Below, piece by piece: positions 27,533-37,935 of a stretch of DNA of 64,000 nucleotides (positions are counted from its first letter, which is position 1; each line of letters starts with the position of its first letter). The stretch comes from Roseibium alexandrii DFL-11 (GTDB lineage Bacteria; Pseudomonadota; Alphaproteobacteria; Rhizobiales; Stappiaceae): the NCBI RefSeq assembly GCF_000158095.2, contig NZ_CM011002.1, positions 3,762,703 to 3,826,702 on the forward strand. Reading direction: 5' to 3'. The notes under the pieces are model-generated. The model saw only the letters and a program-made list of their open reading frames with translations. It did not search any database and was not told the DNA's origin. The position numbers and the translations under genes were made by a program.

Positions 27533-29860
27533 ATGACCGGGGAAAGCCGGAGTTTCCGGCAACTTGGTATGGGACGGAAATTGATGGCGCCACGGGCGAA
27601 ACGCCAGGCACGGGTTGAGCCGACTTTCGGCCCATCCAGCAGCAGTCTGCTGGACCTGCGACTGCGCCCGGATGACCGTCCGAGCCGCCCAGCGGGCAAG
27701 AAACGCGCGAAGGCGAAGACCACATCCAAATCGAAGCCCAAGTCCAAATCCGGCAGCACCCCGAAGTCAAAGAAACCTTCATCCGCCAAATCGACCTCAC
27801 AGCGCGGCAGTGCGAAATCGAGATCCGGAAACTCAAGAGGCAGAGGTGGCCGGTCCGGCGCCAAGCGCCGCAGCCAGAAAAGAAAAGCGCGTTCGTCGTT
27901 CATGCCCGCTCTGGGCAGACTCTTGAAACGCGGACTGTACTGGAGCGCTGTCCTTGGAATTTGGGCCGGCATCGCCGTCGTTTGTATTGTTGGCTACTAT
28001 GCCGCCTATCTTCCACCAACATCCGAATGGCAGGTTCCCGCACGGCCGCCCAACGTGAAAATCGTTGCCGCCAACGGCCAGCTGATCGCAAACAGAGGCG
28101 ATACAGGCGGCGAAGCCGTCCGTCTCGAACAGTTGCCGCCTTATTTGCCTAACGCGGTGATCGCGATTGAGGATCGCCGCTACCGATCCCATTTTGGCAT
28201 CGATCCGATCGGCCTTGGCCGGGCCTTTGTCACAAACATCACGACAGGCCGGCTCGTGCAGGGCGGTTCGACGTTGACACAGCAGCTCGCAAAGAACCTG
28301 TTTCTGGAACCAGACCGCACCATCAAGCGGAAAATTCAGGAGCTGGTCCTCGCATTCTGGCTGGAAGCAGAATACTCCAAGGACGAGATTCTGGAGATGT
28401 ATCTGAACCGGGTCTATCTTGGCTCAGGCGCTTACGGCGTTGATGCTGCCGCGCGGCGCTATTTCGGCAAGTCCGCCCGGTTGATGACAATTGCAGAATC
28501 GGCAACAATCGCCGGACTCTTAAAGGCGCCCTCCCGTTTCTCTCCAGCCGTAAACCCGGATCTTGCCGAAAACCGGGCACAACTCGTGCTCGCTGCCATG
28601 CACGAAGAGGGATACATCACCTCAGATGAGGCCAAAAATGCTTTGGCCGCCCCGGCCAAGGTCGTCCGCCGCTACACAACCGCCAGCGAAAATTATGCTG
28701 CTGATTGGGTAATGGACGTCCTGCCGCATTTCGTCGGTTCCATAGACAGCGACATCATCGTTGACACGACGATCGACCCGGACATCCAGCAAGCTGCAGA
28801 AGCCGCACTTCGCGCCGCCATCTCGGAAAACCGGCAAGCTTTGGGCGTGTCGCAGGGCGCGATTGTGACGATGGATACGGCCGGCGCGGTCAAGGCAATG
28901 GTTGGCGGTGCCGATTACTCCAAGAGCCAGTTCAACCGGGCGGTCTATGCAAAACGCCAGCCAGGCTCTGCGTTCAAGCCGTTTGTCTACTTGGCGGCTC
29001 TTGAAAACGGCATGACGCCGCAAACCGTCCGCCAGGATCAGCCGATCACAATTGGTGGCTGGTCGCCGAAAAACTATACGAAACAATATTATGGCCCTGT
29101 GACACTAACACGTGCACTGAGCCTGTCCCTCAACACGGTGGCCGCCCGGCTTGCTTATGAGGTCGGTGCGGGCAATGTTGCGTCGACTGCACGGCGCCTC
29201 GGCATCACATCGGATCTGAAAACAAACCTGTCTCTTTCGCTCGGCACGTCCGAAGTCACGCCCCTTGAAATAGCCGCCGCTTATGTCCCGTTTTCCAACG
29301 GTGGTTACGGGGTTCTGCCGCATATTATCCGGCGAATCAAAACCGTGGACGGCAAGACGATCTACTCTCGAACCGGCGACGGCCGGGGCCGCGTGGTTGA
29401 CCGGCGCGATGTCGGCAACATGAACTTGATGATGTCGGAAACGCTTCTGACCGGAACCGGCCGGAAGGCCCGGCTGGAAGACGGCCGGCCGGCCGGCGGC
29501 AAGACCGGCACCAGTCAGGCGTTCCGTGATGCCTGGTTCATTGGCTACACGGGCAACATGACGACCGCCGTCTGGTTCGGCAACGACGACAATTCCCCAA
29601 CCAAGAAGGCGTCAGGGGGCAAGATTGCTGCCGAAGTCTGGAAATCGGTGATGGATTCCGCACACAAAAGCCGCCCTGTGGCAGATCTGCCAGGCGTTCC
29701 AAGCCTGCCTGCGACTGTTTCTGCCCCCAAACGGCCAGTGGCTCCGCCATCCAGCGCCGGACCTGACAGCGGCCCTGTTCCACCGGCAGGTGTTGGCGAT
29801 ACAGGTGAACGGAAAGGACCACTCAACCTGTTGCGCAACCTCTTTGGCGGCGGTGGTTAG
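27533..29860 (+). CDS. Class A penicillin-binding protein (PBP1A type)
   Basis: The 775-residue bifunctional cell-wall synthase has a long Lys/Ser/Pro-rich cytoplasmic tail (about 1-128), one membrane helix (about 134-160), a GT51 transglycosylase with catalytic Glu in AIEDRRYRSHFGID and GGSTLTQQLAKNLFLEPDR, and a transpeptidase with SxxK in RQPGSAFKPF, SxN in SLSLNTVAAR and KTG in GGKTGTSQAFRDAW. It polymerises glycan strands and cross-links peptides at the outer face of the membrane. The basic tail is unusually long and repetitive (repeated KSK and PKSK units), which may mediate partner or nucleic-acid contacts (inference). Confidence 0.93.
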   Translation: MTGESRSFRQLGMGRKLMAPRAKRQARVEPTFGPSSSSLLDLRLRPDDRPSRPAGKKRAKAKTTSKSKPKSKSGSTPKSKKPSSAKSTSQRGSAKSRSGNSRGRGGRSGAKRRSQKRKARSSFMPALGRLLKRGLYWSAVLGIWAGIAVVCIVGYYAAYLPPTSEWQVPARPPNVKIVAANGQLIANRGDTGGEAVRLEQLPPYLPNAVIAIEDRRYRSHFGIDPIGLGRAFVTNITTGRLVQGGSTLTQQLAKNLFLEPDRTIKRKIQELVLAFWLEAEYSKDEILEMYLNRVYLGSGAYGVDAAARRYFGKSARLMTIAESATIAGLLKAPSRFSPAVNPDLAENRAQLVLAAMHEEGYITSDEAKNALAAPAKVVRRYTTASENYAADWVMDVLPHFVGSIDSDIIVDTTIDPDIQQAAEAALRAAISENRQALGVSQGAIVTMDTAGAVKAMVGGADYSKSQFNRAVYAKRQPGSAFKPFVYLAALENGMTPQTVRQDQPITIGGWSPKNYTKQYYGPVTLTRALSLSLNTVAARLAYEVGAGNVASTARRLGITSDLKTNLSLSLGTSEVTPLEIAAAYVPFSNGGYGVLPHIIRRIKTVDGKTIYSRTGDGRGRVVDRRDVGNMNLMMSETLLTGTGRKARLEDGRPAGGKTGTSQAFRDAWFIGYTGNMTTAVWFGNDDNSPTKKASGGKIAAEVWKSVMDSAHKSRPVADLPGVPSLPATVSAPKRPVAPPSSAGPDSGPVPPAGVGDTGERKGPLNLLRNLFGGGG

Positions 29861-29900
29861 ATTAGCGGATATTCTCCTGAACGCACGATGGTCCAGTGGC

Positions 29901-30662
29901 TCATCCGTAACCGTGCAGCCGGATCCCGTGTTCTTTGAGCCAGACGCGGGCTTCGGGTGTCTGCGGGGCAAGCTCTTCGCACAAGCGCCAAAACCGGTCC
30001 GAGTGGTTCATTTCCTTCAAATGCGCCACCTCATGGGCCGCCACGTAATCCAGAATATCCGGTGGTGCCAGGATAAGGCGCCAGGAGAAGGACAATCGGC
30101 CGTTGGACGCGCACGAGCCCCAGCGGCTTTTTGTGTCGCGAACACTGATCGCGGCGATCTTCTTGCCGATCTTTGCCGCGTGATCTTCGGCGCGTTGCGT
30201 CAAATCGGCCTTCGCCTGACCCTTCAACCAGGTGGTCACCTTCCTCGGCGCGTGCTCCTCAGTACCGGGCACGAGCAGAGCCGGGGTCCCGCACACAGCC
30301 TGTCCCGTCGAGACCAGGCCACGAAGTTGACCCGTCGGGACGATCAAATGCTCTTTACCCCGCAGCGGCACGAGGTCGCCGGGACGCAGCGCAACGTGGT
30401 CCGGTCGGCCTTCAAGCCGTTCAAGGAGCCAACCGATGTGCTGGCGGGCAAACCGCTCGGCCTTTTGTATATCACCACCTTTCGGCACCGTCAGAACCGG
30501 TCCGGAATGGTCCGCCGGCAAGCGTAAGAGATAGCGCTGCGCTCTTGGATTTGCGCGTAAGCGAATGCGCACCGGCGCGTCACCAGTGTCTATTTCGATG
30601 TGGTCCGGCAGTGCCGGTTTTCGGGCGCGCAATTTGGATCCCAAGGTTTTCAGTCGAATCAT
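29901..30662 (-). CDS. YgjP-type (DUF45) zinc metallopeptidase
   Basis: The 253-residue protein has the zinc motif HEVAHL (HExxH) at about residues 211-215, followed by MNHSDRFW, with an upstream strand reading KSRWGSCASNGRLSFSWRL; these together define the M48-like YgjP family. Cytoplasmic members are of poorly known function. It is convergent with the PBP gene, 40 bases away. The catalytic Glu is present, so it is likely active. Confidence 0.88.
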   Translation of the reverse strand: MIRLKTLGSKLRARKPALPDHIEIDTGDAPVRIRLRANPRAQRYLLRLPADHSGPVLTVPKGGDIQKAERFARQHIGWLLERLEGRPDHVALRPGDLVPLRGKEHLIVPTGQLRGLVSTGQAVCGTPALLVPGTEEHAPRKVTTWLKGQAKADLTQRAEDHAAKIGKKIAAISVRDTKSRWGSCASNGRLSFSWRLILAPPDILDYVAAHEVAHLKEMNHSDRFWRLCEELAPQTPEARVWLKEHGIRLHGYG

Positions 30663-30782
30663 TGTGGGTGGATATTAAGCGAGAAAGCAGGTGGTTTAAA
30701 CGGACGAAAGCGGCGCTTTTCAGGGCGCCGCTCTCGGTCTGACCGCCCGGGGATAAGGCGGCTCTGGGAGGAGGTATCAGAC

Positions 30783-31208
30783 TTAGGCCGGGTTTGCTTC
30801 CGGCCCGGTGTTCGGACGGCCGCGGTTGGCCATGAAGCGATCGAACTCTTCCTGATCGCGCGCTCGGCGCAACTCAGTCAGGAACTCATCGAATTCATTA
30901 CGCATGGCATCGATCTTCGCCCGTTCTTCTTCAAGGCGTTTCAGTTCACGCTCGCGATACTCATCGAACGCAACATTGCCTGTCCGGCTGTAAGAAGGCT
31001 TGTTCATGTTTTCAAATGCTCCTTTCAGCGGACTTCCACGCCATTGATCCCGCGCGTCGCGCGCCATTCCCTCAAATCTGTCGCCCCACAAAATGTAGGC
31101 CAACATGGCGAGGCCCAGCGGCCAGAACACCACGAACCCAAGCACCATCAGACCAATGGTGATCGGCGTCCAGGCAGGTTTAATCATGCAGCTTTTGGTC
31201 GTCGTCAT
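30783..31208 (-). CDS. DUF2852 membrane protein
   Basis: From the ATG at 31208 the 141-residue protein has an N-terminal hydrophobic region (TPITIGLMVLGFVVFWPLGLAML, then YILWGDRF), which is the hallmark of DUF2852, followed by a charged coiled-coil segment rich in Glu and Arg (FDEYRERELKRLEEERAKID) and a DEFDxFM-like tail. The domain is found in Rhizobiales and its function is unknown. Longer starts upstream (31220 or 31343) are less supported. Topology suggests one or two membrane helices with a cytoplasmic coiled coil. Confidence 0.8.
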   Translation of the reverse strand: MTTTKSCMIKPAWTPITIGLMVLGFVVFWPLGLAMLAYILWGDRFEGMARDARDQWRGSPLKGAFENMNKPSYSRTGNVAFDEYRERELKRLEEERAKIDAMRNEFDEFLTELRRARDQEEFDRFMANRGRPNTGPEANPA

Positions 31209-31312
31209 TGTCCTATCCATTAAAGACATCCACGACCTTGAGGTGGGGATTGACGCAGCGCGCTTCAAGGATTTGTGATCCGGATTCAGGCGTTCCCGCA
31301 CGCCAAACAAGA

Positions 31313-31340
31313 AAATCCCCACCGTTTCCGGCGGGGATTT
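31313..31340 (-). terminator. Intrinsic terminator after phaZ
   Basis: AAATCCCC-A-CCG pairs with CGG-C-GGGGATTT (one mismatch). On the minus strand the stem is followed by TCTTG after a TTTT run. It lies 33 bases past the phaZ stop. Confidence 0.7.
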
Positions 31341-31372
31341 CAATCTCGAAAAAATCAGCGCGGATTATTGCG

Positions 31373-32992
31373 TCAGCTCACCGTTTCAGACAGTTGACGC
31401 GCCTGCTCGATCCAATTGTCACGCGCCATACGGCCACGGAAATCCAGTTTGGAATCAAGCGCTTCAATCTGCTCATCAGTCAGCGAAGCGATCTGCCAGT
31501 AATGGAAGATGCCTGCCTCGTTGAGCGCTGCTTGCAGTTTGGGGCCGACACCGCTGATCGCGGTCAAATCGTCGGCGACACCTTTCGGCTTGGCCAACAG
31601 GATTTTTTCCAGCGGTGCCTTGGATGATGCGGCCGCAGACGCGGCTTTGGCAGGTGCAGCAGCCGGTTTTGACGCCGCAGGCGCCGATTTCTTGCCGCGC
31701 ATATCTGCCCGGTTCGAACGGATGAAATCCATCACACGCGGTGCGATTTCTGCCCGCCAACGGGATCCGTTGAAGACACCGTAGTGGCCGACATTCGGCT
31801 GCTCGTAGTGCGCCTTCATGTCGTCTGCGAGATTGGTGCAGAGCGCATGCGCGGCTTTCGTCTGACCCCGGCCTGTGATGTCGTCCTTCTCACCTTCGAC
31901 TGTGAGGAGAGCCGTGCGCGTAATCTTGGTGCAATCCACCAGGCGCCCATTGTGCATCATCGTGCCTTGGGGCAGCGAATGGTCGATGAAGACCGTTTCG
32001 ACCGTTTGAAGGTAGAACTCCGCCGTCAAATCCATGACTGCGAGATATTCGTCATAGAACTCGCGGTGTTTTTCCGCGCTGTCGCCGTCGCCTTCCACCA
32101 GATGCTGGAAGAAGTCCTTATGCGCAGTCACATGGCGGTCGAGGTTCATGCTCATGAAACCGGACAACTGCAGGAAGCCCGGATAGACATCGCGCATAAA
32201 GCCCGGATGCGGGAAGGGCACCTTCATGATGACGTTGTTCTTGAACCAGTCGATCCCCTTGGAAACTGCGAGGTCATTCACGGCGGTCGGCGCAACGCGG
32301 GTGTCGATCGGTCCACCCATCAAGGTCATTGTGGACGGCACATATGGATCGTCCCGGTCTTCCATCACGGCAACTGCGGCCAGCACCGGAACCGAGGGTT
32401 GGCAAACGCCGAGCACATGAGCATCCGGGCCGAGGAAGTGCAGCATCGAAATGATGTAATCGATGTAGTCGTCCAAATCGAACTTGCCGTCCTGGATCGG
32501 AACCATCCGCGCGTCGATCCAGTCCGTGATGTAAACATCAGCGTTCGGCAACAACGCTTCGACAGTGCCACGGAGCAGTGTCGCGTAGTGCCCGGACATC
32601 GGCGAAACGATGAGTATTTTCGGATCGTTGCGCTGTGTGGTGACGCCGCGCTCAAAGCGGATCAAATCACAGAACGGCCGGCTCCATACAGCAGTTTCCC
32701 GCACAGGAACCCGGACACCGCCGACAACCGTGTCGTCAATGCCGAACTCCGGTTTGCCGTAGCGCCGTGTCGTGCGTTCCAGGACCTCACAGCTGGCGGC
32801 GATTTGCCGGCCCATGCTGGTGTGGGTCATCGGGTTCAGAGGATTTTGAAAATACAGTTTAGTCATGTCAGCCATTGCGCGCAGAGGCGCCATAGCCGCA
32901 TGGTTCAGCTCGTAAAGATGATAAAAAGGCAAAGGGGCATCTCCTTTGTTCAGGTAGTTGCTACCCGCCGTTTTTATGAACTCAGAATACAT
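31373..32992 (-). CDS. phaZ: Intracellular polyhydroxyalkanoate depolymerase PhaZ with C-terminal helix-hairpin-helix tail
   Basis: The 539-residue protein (ATG at 32992) matches intracellular PhaZ: MYSEFIKTAGSNYL-type N terminus region, IVSPMSGHYATLLRGT, and the cysteine nucleophile box VLGVCQPSVP, then GQTKAAHALC and EQPNVGHYGVFNG near the end of the hydrolase. It releases hydroxybutyrate from storage granules. After an Ala/Pro/Lys-rich linker (about residues 430-470) comes a helix-hairpin-helix-like domain, DDLTAISGVGPKLQAALNEA, seen on several alphaproteobacterial proteins such as NuoE and L21 homologues. This tail is not part of the core PhaZ. A longer frame upstream from 33043 is not convincing. 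Confidence 0.9.
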   Translation of the reverse strand: MYSEFIKTAGSNYLNKGDAPLPFYHLYELNHAAMAPLRAMADMTKLYFQNPLNPMTHTSMGRQIAASCEVLERTTRRYGKPEFGIDDTVVGGVRVPVRETAVWSRPFCDLIRFERGVTTQRNDPKILIVSPMSGHYATLLRGTVEALLPNADVYITDWIDARMVPIQDGKFDLDDYIDYIISMLHFLGPDAHVLGVCQPSVPVLAAVAVMEDRDDPYVPSTMTLMGGPIDTRVAPTAVNDLAVSKGIDWFKNNVIMKVPFPHPGFMRDVYPGFLQLSGFMSMNLDRHVTAHKDFFQHLVEGDGDSAEKHREFYDEYLAVMDLTAEFYLQTVETVFIDHSLPQGTMMHNGRLVDCTKITRTALLTVEGEKDDITGRGQTKAAHALCTNLADDMKAHYEQPNVGHYGVFNGSRWRAEIAPRVMDFIRSNRADMRGKKSAPAASKPAAAPAKAASAAASSKAPLEKILLAKPKGVADDLTAISGVGPKLQAALNEAGIFHYWQIASLTDEQIEALDSKLDFRGRMARDNWIEQARQLSETVS

Positions 32993-33202
32993 GACGGTTG
33001 TTCCTGCACCACCTGTTGCATTGCAGCAGGATAGCCACGCCACTTGGCCCCGGCAATACTGGTAATTGGTAGGGACCCGGTCATTCTAGACCTTTTTTCG
33101 GCGTACGAATTATTTTGCCGCCAAAGCAGTTACCCGGTGATTAAGAAAGTTAGCTATTTAAATCAAAGTGATAAATGTATTAAAGCGCTCGAGAAAATCA
33201 GA

Positions 33203-34387
33203 TCAAGCGGCCAAATCCGCGACCACGGCGTCCAGAACAAAAAATCCTTCCCGCGTCGCACGAACCCGGTTTTCCCCGAGTTCTTCCACCATTCCGTGTT
33301 CCAAAAGGTCGTTTAACCGCTTGGGATCGACGGATCGATGCGCAAACGCCTCATAGCGTTTTAGATCAATCCCTTCGGTCAACCGCAGTCCCATCAGCAG
33401 GAATTCGTCACCCTGCTCTTCTTCATTCAGGCCTGAGAACTCGATCATGCCGTGGCCGTTCTGCTCAACAGCCTCCAGCCAGGTTTCAGGGTGGCGCTCT
33501 ACAGACGTCGCCATCCGGTTCACTCCGACGGATAAACGGCCATGGGCACCGGGACCAACGCCCACATAATCACCATAGCGCCAATAAACCAGATTATGAC
33601 GGCACTCGGCGCCAGGCTTGGCGTGGTTGGACACCTCATAGGCCGGCAAGCCTTCAGCTTCCGTAACCTTTTGCGTCAACTCATAAAACTCTGCACCCAA
33701 GTCCTGATCCGGCATGGTCAGCTTGCCACCGTGATAGAGCGTATAGAAGGGTGTGCCTTCCTCAATCGTCAGCTGGTAGAGCGACAGGTGATCAGCCGCG
33801 AGCGCAATGGCGTCCTTCAGCTCGGCTTCCCACTGCGCCAAGGTCTGATTGGGCCGGGCATAGATCAGATCAAAGGACAAGCGCGGGAAAGTCGCCCGGG
33901 CCGTTTCGATTGCCCGGCGGGCCGTCGCAGCATCGTGTAGCCGGCCGAGCAGTTTCAAATCGGCGTCATGAAGAGACTGCACCCCCAAAGACACCCGGTT
34001 CACACCGGCTGCCCGGTAGCCTTTGAACCGCTCTGCTTCGACCGAGGTCGGATTGGCTTCCAGAGAGATTTCTACATTCGAGTCCATTGACCAGCGGTCT
34101 GAAATTGCTGTCAGAACCCGCTCGACCGTCGCCGGTTCCATCAGAGACGGGGTCCCGCCGCCCAAAAATACCGACTGGACCACCTTGCCTTGTGTCATCT
34201 CGGCAAAATGGTTCAATTCACGCTCGAAGGCCGCAGCAAAGCGGGCTTGATCGACTTGCTGGTGGCGCACGTGCGAATTGAAATCACAATACGGGCACTT
34301 GGCCGCACAAAACGGCCAATGCACATAAATGCCAAATCCCGCATCGGACGCCTGGGTCAGTGCCACGTCGATTATCCCTTCAAGCAA
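33203..34387 (-). CDS. hemW: HemW-type radical SAM protein
   Basis: The 394-residue protein has the radical-SAM cluster motif [13 protein letters not shown] at about residues 27-39 (CxxxCxxC), GGGTPSLM, and the C-terminal [10 protein letters not shown]. The second cluster-region Cys of true HemN coproporphyrinogen oxidases is absent, so HemW, a proposed heme chaperone, is preferred. It overlaps rdgB by 16 bases and is the last gene of rph-rdgB-hemW. AT-rich DNA of about 210 bases separates it from phaZ. Confidence 0.9.
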   Translation of the reverse strand: MLEGIIDVALTQASDAGFGIYVHWPFCAAKCPYCDFNSHVRHQQVDQARFAAAFERELNHFAEMTQGKVVQSVFLGGGTPSLMEPATVERVLTAISDRWSMDSNVEISLEANPTSVEAERFKGYRAAGVNRVSLGVQSLHDADLKLLGRLHDAATARRAIETARATFPRLSFDLIYARPNQTLAQWEAELKDAIALAADHLSLYQLTIEEGTPFYTLYHGGKLTMPDQDLGAEFYELTQKVTEAEGLPAYEVSNHAKPGAECRHNLVYWRYGDYVGVGPGAHGRLSVGVNRMATSVERHPETWLEAVEQNGHGMIEFSGLNEEEQGDEFLLMGLRLTEGIDLKRYEAFAHRSVDPKRLNDLLEHGMVEELGENRVRATREGFFVLDAVVADLAA

Positions 34388-35010
34388 GCTTTTGCGAAGA
34401 GCTCGAAGGCGCGCGAGCGGTGCGACAAGGCAGGTGTATCCGGACCCCAGCCGTGTTTTTCATCGGACGTCATTTCGCCAAAGGTGCGCTCATGTCCGTC
34501 CGGCTGAAACACCGGATCGTAGCCAAAGCCTTGAGTGCCGCGCGGAGGCCAGACGATTTGGCCATCCACCTCGCCACGGAAGAACTCCTTGTGCCCATCC
34601 GGCCAGGCCAGACACAACACCGCGACAAACGAGCCGCGGCGGCGCTCCGGTGTCATTGCCCCGGCCGACTGGAGTTTTTCTTCCACAGTGCGCATCGCCA
34701 TGGCGAAGTCTTTGTCAGGTCCCGCCCAGCGCGCGGAATAAATACCGGGATCACCGTTCAGCTCGGCAACACAGAAGCCACTGTCATCGGCCAAGGCCGG
34801 CAGATTGGCGGCCGTTGCGGACGCCACAGCCTTGATTTCGGCATTCGCTTCAAACGTTGTTCCGGTCTCTTCCGGCTCAGGAAGACCCAGATCCCCGGCA
34901 GAGACCACCTCAAACCCATAGGACTGCAGGAGCTCATTGATCTCACGCAGCTTGCCCTTGTTGTGGCTGGCAACAACCAGTTTTCCCGGTTCCAGTTTGC
35001 GGTGGCTCAT
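34372..35010 (-). CDS. rdgB: Non-canonical purine NTP pyrophosphatase RdgB/HAM1
   Basis: The 212-residue protein has the family motif [13 protein letters not shown] at the N terminus, [36 protein letters not shown] and the C-terminal ALSHRSRAF. It hydrolyses ITP, XTP and dITP to the monophosphate, keeping damaged purines out of nucleic acids. It lies 12 bases after rph and overlaps hemW by 16 bases, indicating one operon. Confidence 0.95.
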   Translation of the reverse strand: MSHRKLEPGKLVVASHNKGKLREINELLQSYGFEVVSAGDLGLPEPEETGTTFEANAEIKAVASATAANLPALADDSGFCVAELNGDPGIYSARWAGPDKDFAMAMRTVEEKLQSAGAMTPERRRGSFVAVLCLAWPDGHKEFFRGEVDGQIVWPPRGTQGFGYDPVFQPDGHERTFGEMTSDEKHGWGPDTPALSHRSRAFELFAKACLKG

Positions 35011-35022
35011 TGTGGTCCGCCT

Positions 35023-35736
35023 TTACAGGATTGCCATTTTCTGAAGGTCGACCAAGCGTTTGATCCCTGCCTTTGCAAGGTTCATCAGCTGACCGAACTC
35101 ATCTTCAGAGAACGGCTTGCCTTCTGCCGTGCCCTGAATCTCGACGATGCCGCCAGATCCGGTCATGACGAAGTTTGCATCGGTCTCGGCTGTGCTGTCT
35201 TCATCGTAGTCCAGATCAAGGACCGGTGTGCTTTCGTAAATTCCGCAGGAAATCGCGGCAATGTGATCTGTCAGGACATCCCCGGACACCATGTCCCGGG
35301 CTTTCATCCACTCAACACAGTCGCGCAAAGCCACCCAGGCTCCGGTGATTGCAGCGGTTCGCGTACCGCCATCAGCCTGGATCACGTCGCAATCGACTGA
35401 AATCTGGACTTCGCCCAGCGCCTGCAGATCCACCACGGCACGCAGGGAGCGGCCAATGAGGCGCTGGATTTCCTGAGTGCGGCCGGACTGTTTGCCAGCG
35501 CTCGCCTCACGGCGCATCCGGCTGCCGGTGGCACGTGGCAGCATGCCGTATTCGGCGGTGACCCAGCCCTTGTTCTGGCCGCGCAGCCACGGCGGGACAC
35601 GCTCTTCCAGGCTTGCCGTGCACAGGACATGCGTATCGCCAAACTTCACCAGGCACGAGCCCTCGGCATGTTTGGATACGCCACGCTCCAGCGTGACAGC
35701 ACGAAGTTCATCGGCAGCGCGTTTTGACGGACGCAT
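35023..35736 (-). CDS. rph: Ribonuclease PH
   Basis: The ATG at 35736 gives the standard 237-residue protein, starting [14 protein letters not shown]. Conserved segments include [36 protein letters not shown], the phosphate-binding [11 protein letters not shown], and [17 protein letters not shown]. The enzyme trims tRNA 3' ends by phosphorolysis. The track frame extends 36 residues upstream without family support. The divergent hrcA gene begins about 146 bases away, the usual rhizobial arrangement. Confidence 0.94.
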   Translation of the reverse strand: MRPSKRAADELRAVTLERGVSKHAEGSCLVKFGDTHVLCTASLEERVPPWLRGQNKGWVTAEYGMLPRATGSRMRREASAGKQSGRTQEIQRLIGRSLRAVVDLQALGEVQISVDCDVIQADGGTRTAAITGAWVALRDCVEWMKARDMVSGDVLTDHIAAISCGIYESTPVLDLDYDEDSTAETDANFVMTGSGGIVEIQGTAEGKPFSEDEFGQLMNLAKAGIKRLVDLQKMAIL

Positions 35737-35882
35737 GGCTCTCCCTTTCAACCCGTTATCAAGGCAAAACTCAAAGGTTCGCCTCGTTTGTTCACGGCCT
35801 TTTAGACCCCATTTCCCGGCGCCGTAAAGGCCAAGCTTCACCATTGGACCGTTTTGCGCCTATATCTTGAAGATATGAGCGT

Positions 35883-36977
35883 TTGATCAACGCGTTTTTG
35901 GTGACCGTGACGGAGACAAACACCTTGAGCCTCAGCGACCTCGACAGAAGATCCCGGGAAATCTTCCGCTCGATCGTGGAATCCTATCTTGATACCGGAG
36001 AGCCTGTCGGCTCGCGCAACATTTCGCGCAACCCCAACATTTCTCTATCGCCAGCCTCGATCCGCAATGTGATGTCGGATCTGGAGCACATGGGCCTCCT
36101 GCATTCGCCGCATACCAGCGCCGGACGCCTTCCAACAGAAATAGGCCTAAGGTTTTTTGTCGACGCGCTTCTTGAGGTCGGCGATCTGACCCAGGACGAA
36201 CGCCGCCAGATAGATATTCAGGTCAAGGCTTCCCAACAGGCCAATTCGGCGGAACAAGTCCTGACAGAGGCGAGCCAATTGCTGTCAGGCCTTTCGATGG
36301 GTGCCGGAGTTGTGCTGACGCACAAGTCCGACATGCGGCTGAAGCACATTGAGTTTGTCCGCATTGAACCGCTGAAGGCCCTCGCCATTCTGGTTGGAGA
36401 AGATGGATCGGTCGAAAACCGGGTCGTCGAGCTGCCACCTGATCTACCATCCTCCGCGCTCGTCGAGGCCTCGAACTATCTAAACTCGATGATTCAAGGG
36501 CGCACGATCAGCGAGATCCGGGCTGAGCTTGAAAAAGTGCGCGCGGCGGATCAGGCCGAGCTGAATCAACTCAGTCAAAAAGTCATTGATGCCGGCCTCG
36601 CCGTCTGGACCGGGGAAGACGGTGTCGCAGACCCCGGTACGCTGATTGTCCGCGGCCGGTCCAATCTGTTATCCGACCTGGATGCGGCCGAGGATCTGGA
36701 GCGGATCAAGCTTTTGTTCGACGATCTCGAGAACAAGAAGGATCTCATTCAGCTCCTAGGACTTGCCGAAAAAGGGGAAGGTGTCCGGATATTTATCGGA
36801 TCGGAGAACAATCTCTTTTCCTTGTCCGGATCCTCCCTGGTGGTCTCGCCCTACCGGGACAGCAATCAGCGGATCGTCGGCGCGCTTGGCGTTATCGGGC
36901 CGACCCGATTGAACTATTCGAGAGTCATTCCAATGGTCGACTACACAGCGCGGCTTGTCAGCCGAATTCTAGGCTAG
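35883..36977 (+). CDS. hrcA: Heat-inducible transcription repressor HrcA
   Basis: The 364-residue protein has the HrcA winged helix ([22 protein letters not shown], then [18 protein letters not shown] with [12 protein letters not shown]) and the GAF-like C-terminal domain. HrcA represses groESL or dnaK genes at CIRCE inverted repeats. The start is uncertain: the TTG at 35883 and the GTG codons at 35901 and 35907 are all in frame and ribosome sites are weak. No CIRCE-type TTAGCACTC repeat is seen in the short upstream gap, so self-regulation through CIRCE is not supported. grpE is not next to it. Confidence 0.92.
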   Translation: MINAFLVTVTETNTLSLSDLDRRSREIFRSIVESYLDTGEPVGSRNISRNPNISLSPASIRNVMSDLEHMGLLHSPHTSAGRLPTEIGLRFFVDALLEVGDLTQDERRQIDIQVKASQQANSAEQVLTEASQLLSGLSMGAGVVLTHKSDMRLKHIEFVRIEPLKALAILVGEDGSVENRVVELPPDLPSSALVEASNYLNSMIQGRTISEIRAELEKVRAADQAELNQLSQKVIDAGLAVWTGEDGVADPGTLIVRGRSNLLSDLDAAEDLERIKLLFDDLENKKDLIQLLGLAEKGEGVRIFIGSENNLFSLSGSSLVVSPYRDSNQRIVGALGVIGPTRLNYSRVIPMVDYTARLVSRILG

Positions 36978-37042
36978 CGCTTGATCGAAACCATTATTTG
37001 CCCCCATCTAAGCAAAGAATTCGAAGGACAGGCCTCCTCAAT

Positions 37043-37852
37043 ATGCAGTCATTGTCGCCCGCTGAACTGGAACGCTACGCCCGCCATATTGTCCTTCAGG
37101 ACATCGGCGGGGCCGGTCAGCAGAAACTGAAAGCCGCGAAGGTTCTGGTGATTGGCGCCGGCGGGCTGGGCGCGCCAGTCTTGCAGTATCTTGCCGCCGC
37201 CGGGGTCGGGACGCTTGGCATCGTGGATGACGACGCCGTCTCTCTGTCCAATCTGCAGCGGCAGGTGATCCACGATACCAACCAACTGGGCGAGCCGAAG
37301 GTTGCGAGCGCAGCAGAAGCGATTGCAAGGCTCAATCCGAATGTCGAGGTGAAACCGTTTCCGTTCCGGATCACAGGCCAAAACGCTTTGCAACTGATTT
37401 CCGCCTTTGATCTGGTGGTCGATGGATCAGACAACTTCGACACGCGCTATTTGGTGTCGGACGCCTGTTTTTTTGCCAAGAAACCGCTGGTCACCGCGGC
37501 TGTTGGCCAGTTTGATGGCTCCATCACCACCTTGCGGCCTTTCGAGAACGGAGAAGATGGCGCTGCCAATCCGACCTATCGCTGCCTCTTCCCTCAAAAG
37601 CCCCGGGCCGGATTGTTGCCGACTTGCGAACAGGCTGGTGTTCTTGGTGCACTGACAGGAATTCTCGGCACCATGCAGGCCATGGAAGTGTTGAAGGAAC
37701 TCACCGGTACAGGCGAGGGGCTCACTGGCCGGCTGATGATGTTTGATGCGAAGGCCTTCCGGATGGAAACCATCCGCTACAAACGCTCGCCCAAAAACCC
37801 GCTCAATGGCGACAATCCGAAAGCCTGGGCCGAACTGCTGGAAGAGGGATAA
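37043..37852 (+). CDS. moeB: Molybdopterin-synthase adenylyltransferase MoeB / ThiF-HesA family
   Basis: The 269-residue E1-like protein has the nucleotide-binding loop VIGAGGLGAPVLQYLAAAG, DDDAVSLSNLQRQVIH, and the TCEQAGVLG region with the conserved Cys. It adenylates the C terminus of a small sulfur carrier (MoaD or ThiS). MoeB is preferred over ThiF because of the full-length pattern and the gene's isolation from thiamine genes, but a role in either pathway is possible. The ATG at 37043 is favoured over an upstream TTG. A second CxxC zinc pair expected in MoeB was not found in this sequence. Confidence 0.8.
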   Translation: MQSLSPAELERYARHIVLQDIGGAGQQKLKAAKVLVIGAGGLGAPVLQYLAAAGVGTLGIVDDDAVSLSNLQRQVIHDTNQLGEPKVASAAEAIARLNPNVEVKPFPFRITGQNALQLISAFDLVVDGSDNFDTRYLVSDACFFAKKPLVTAAVGQFDGSITTLRPFENGEDGAANPTYRCLFPQKPRAGLLPTCEQAGVLGALTGILGTMQAMEVLKELTGTGEGLTGRLMMFDAKAFRMETIRYKRSPKNPLNGDNPKAWAELLEEG

Positions 37853-37935
37853 ATCCACCTGCCGTCCACTTGATCAGCGCCGATCAGACCCTTTCACGCT
37901 TAGCAAGCATCCTAACCAACAATCCGGACCTACCC

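Noticed and set aside
31784..33034. 416-residue plus-strand frame
   Set aside because: Antisense to phaZ; no recognised motifs, and phaZ is well supported.
35737..35882. Search for a CIRCE repeat before hrcA
   Set aside because: No TTAGCACTC-N9-GAGTGCTAA pattern is seen.
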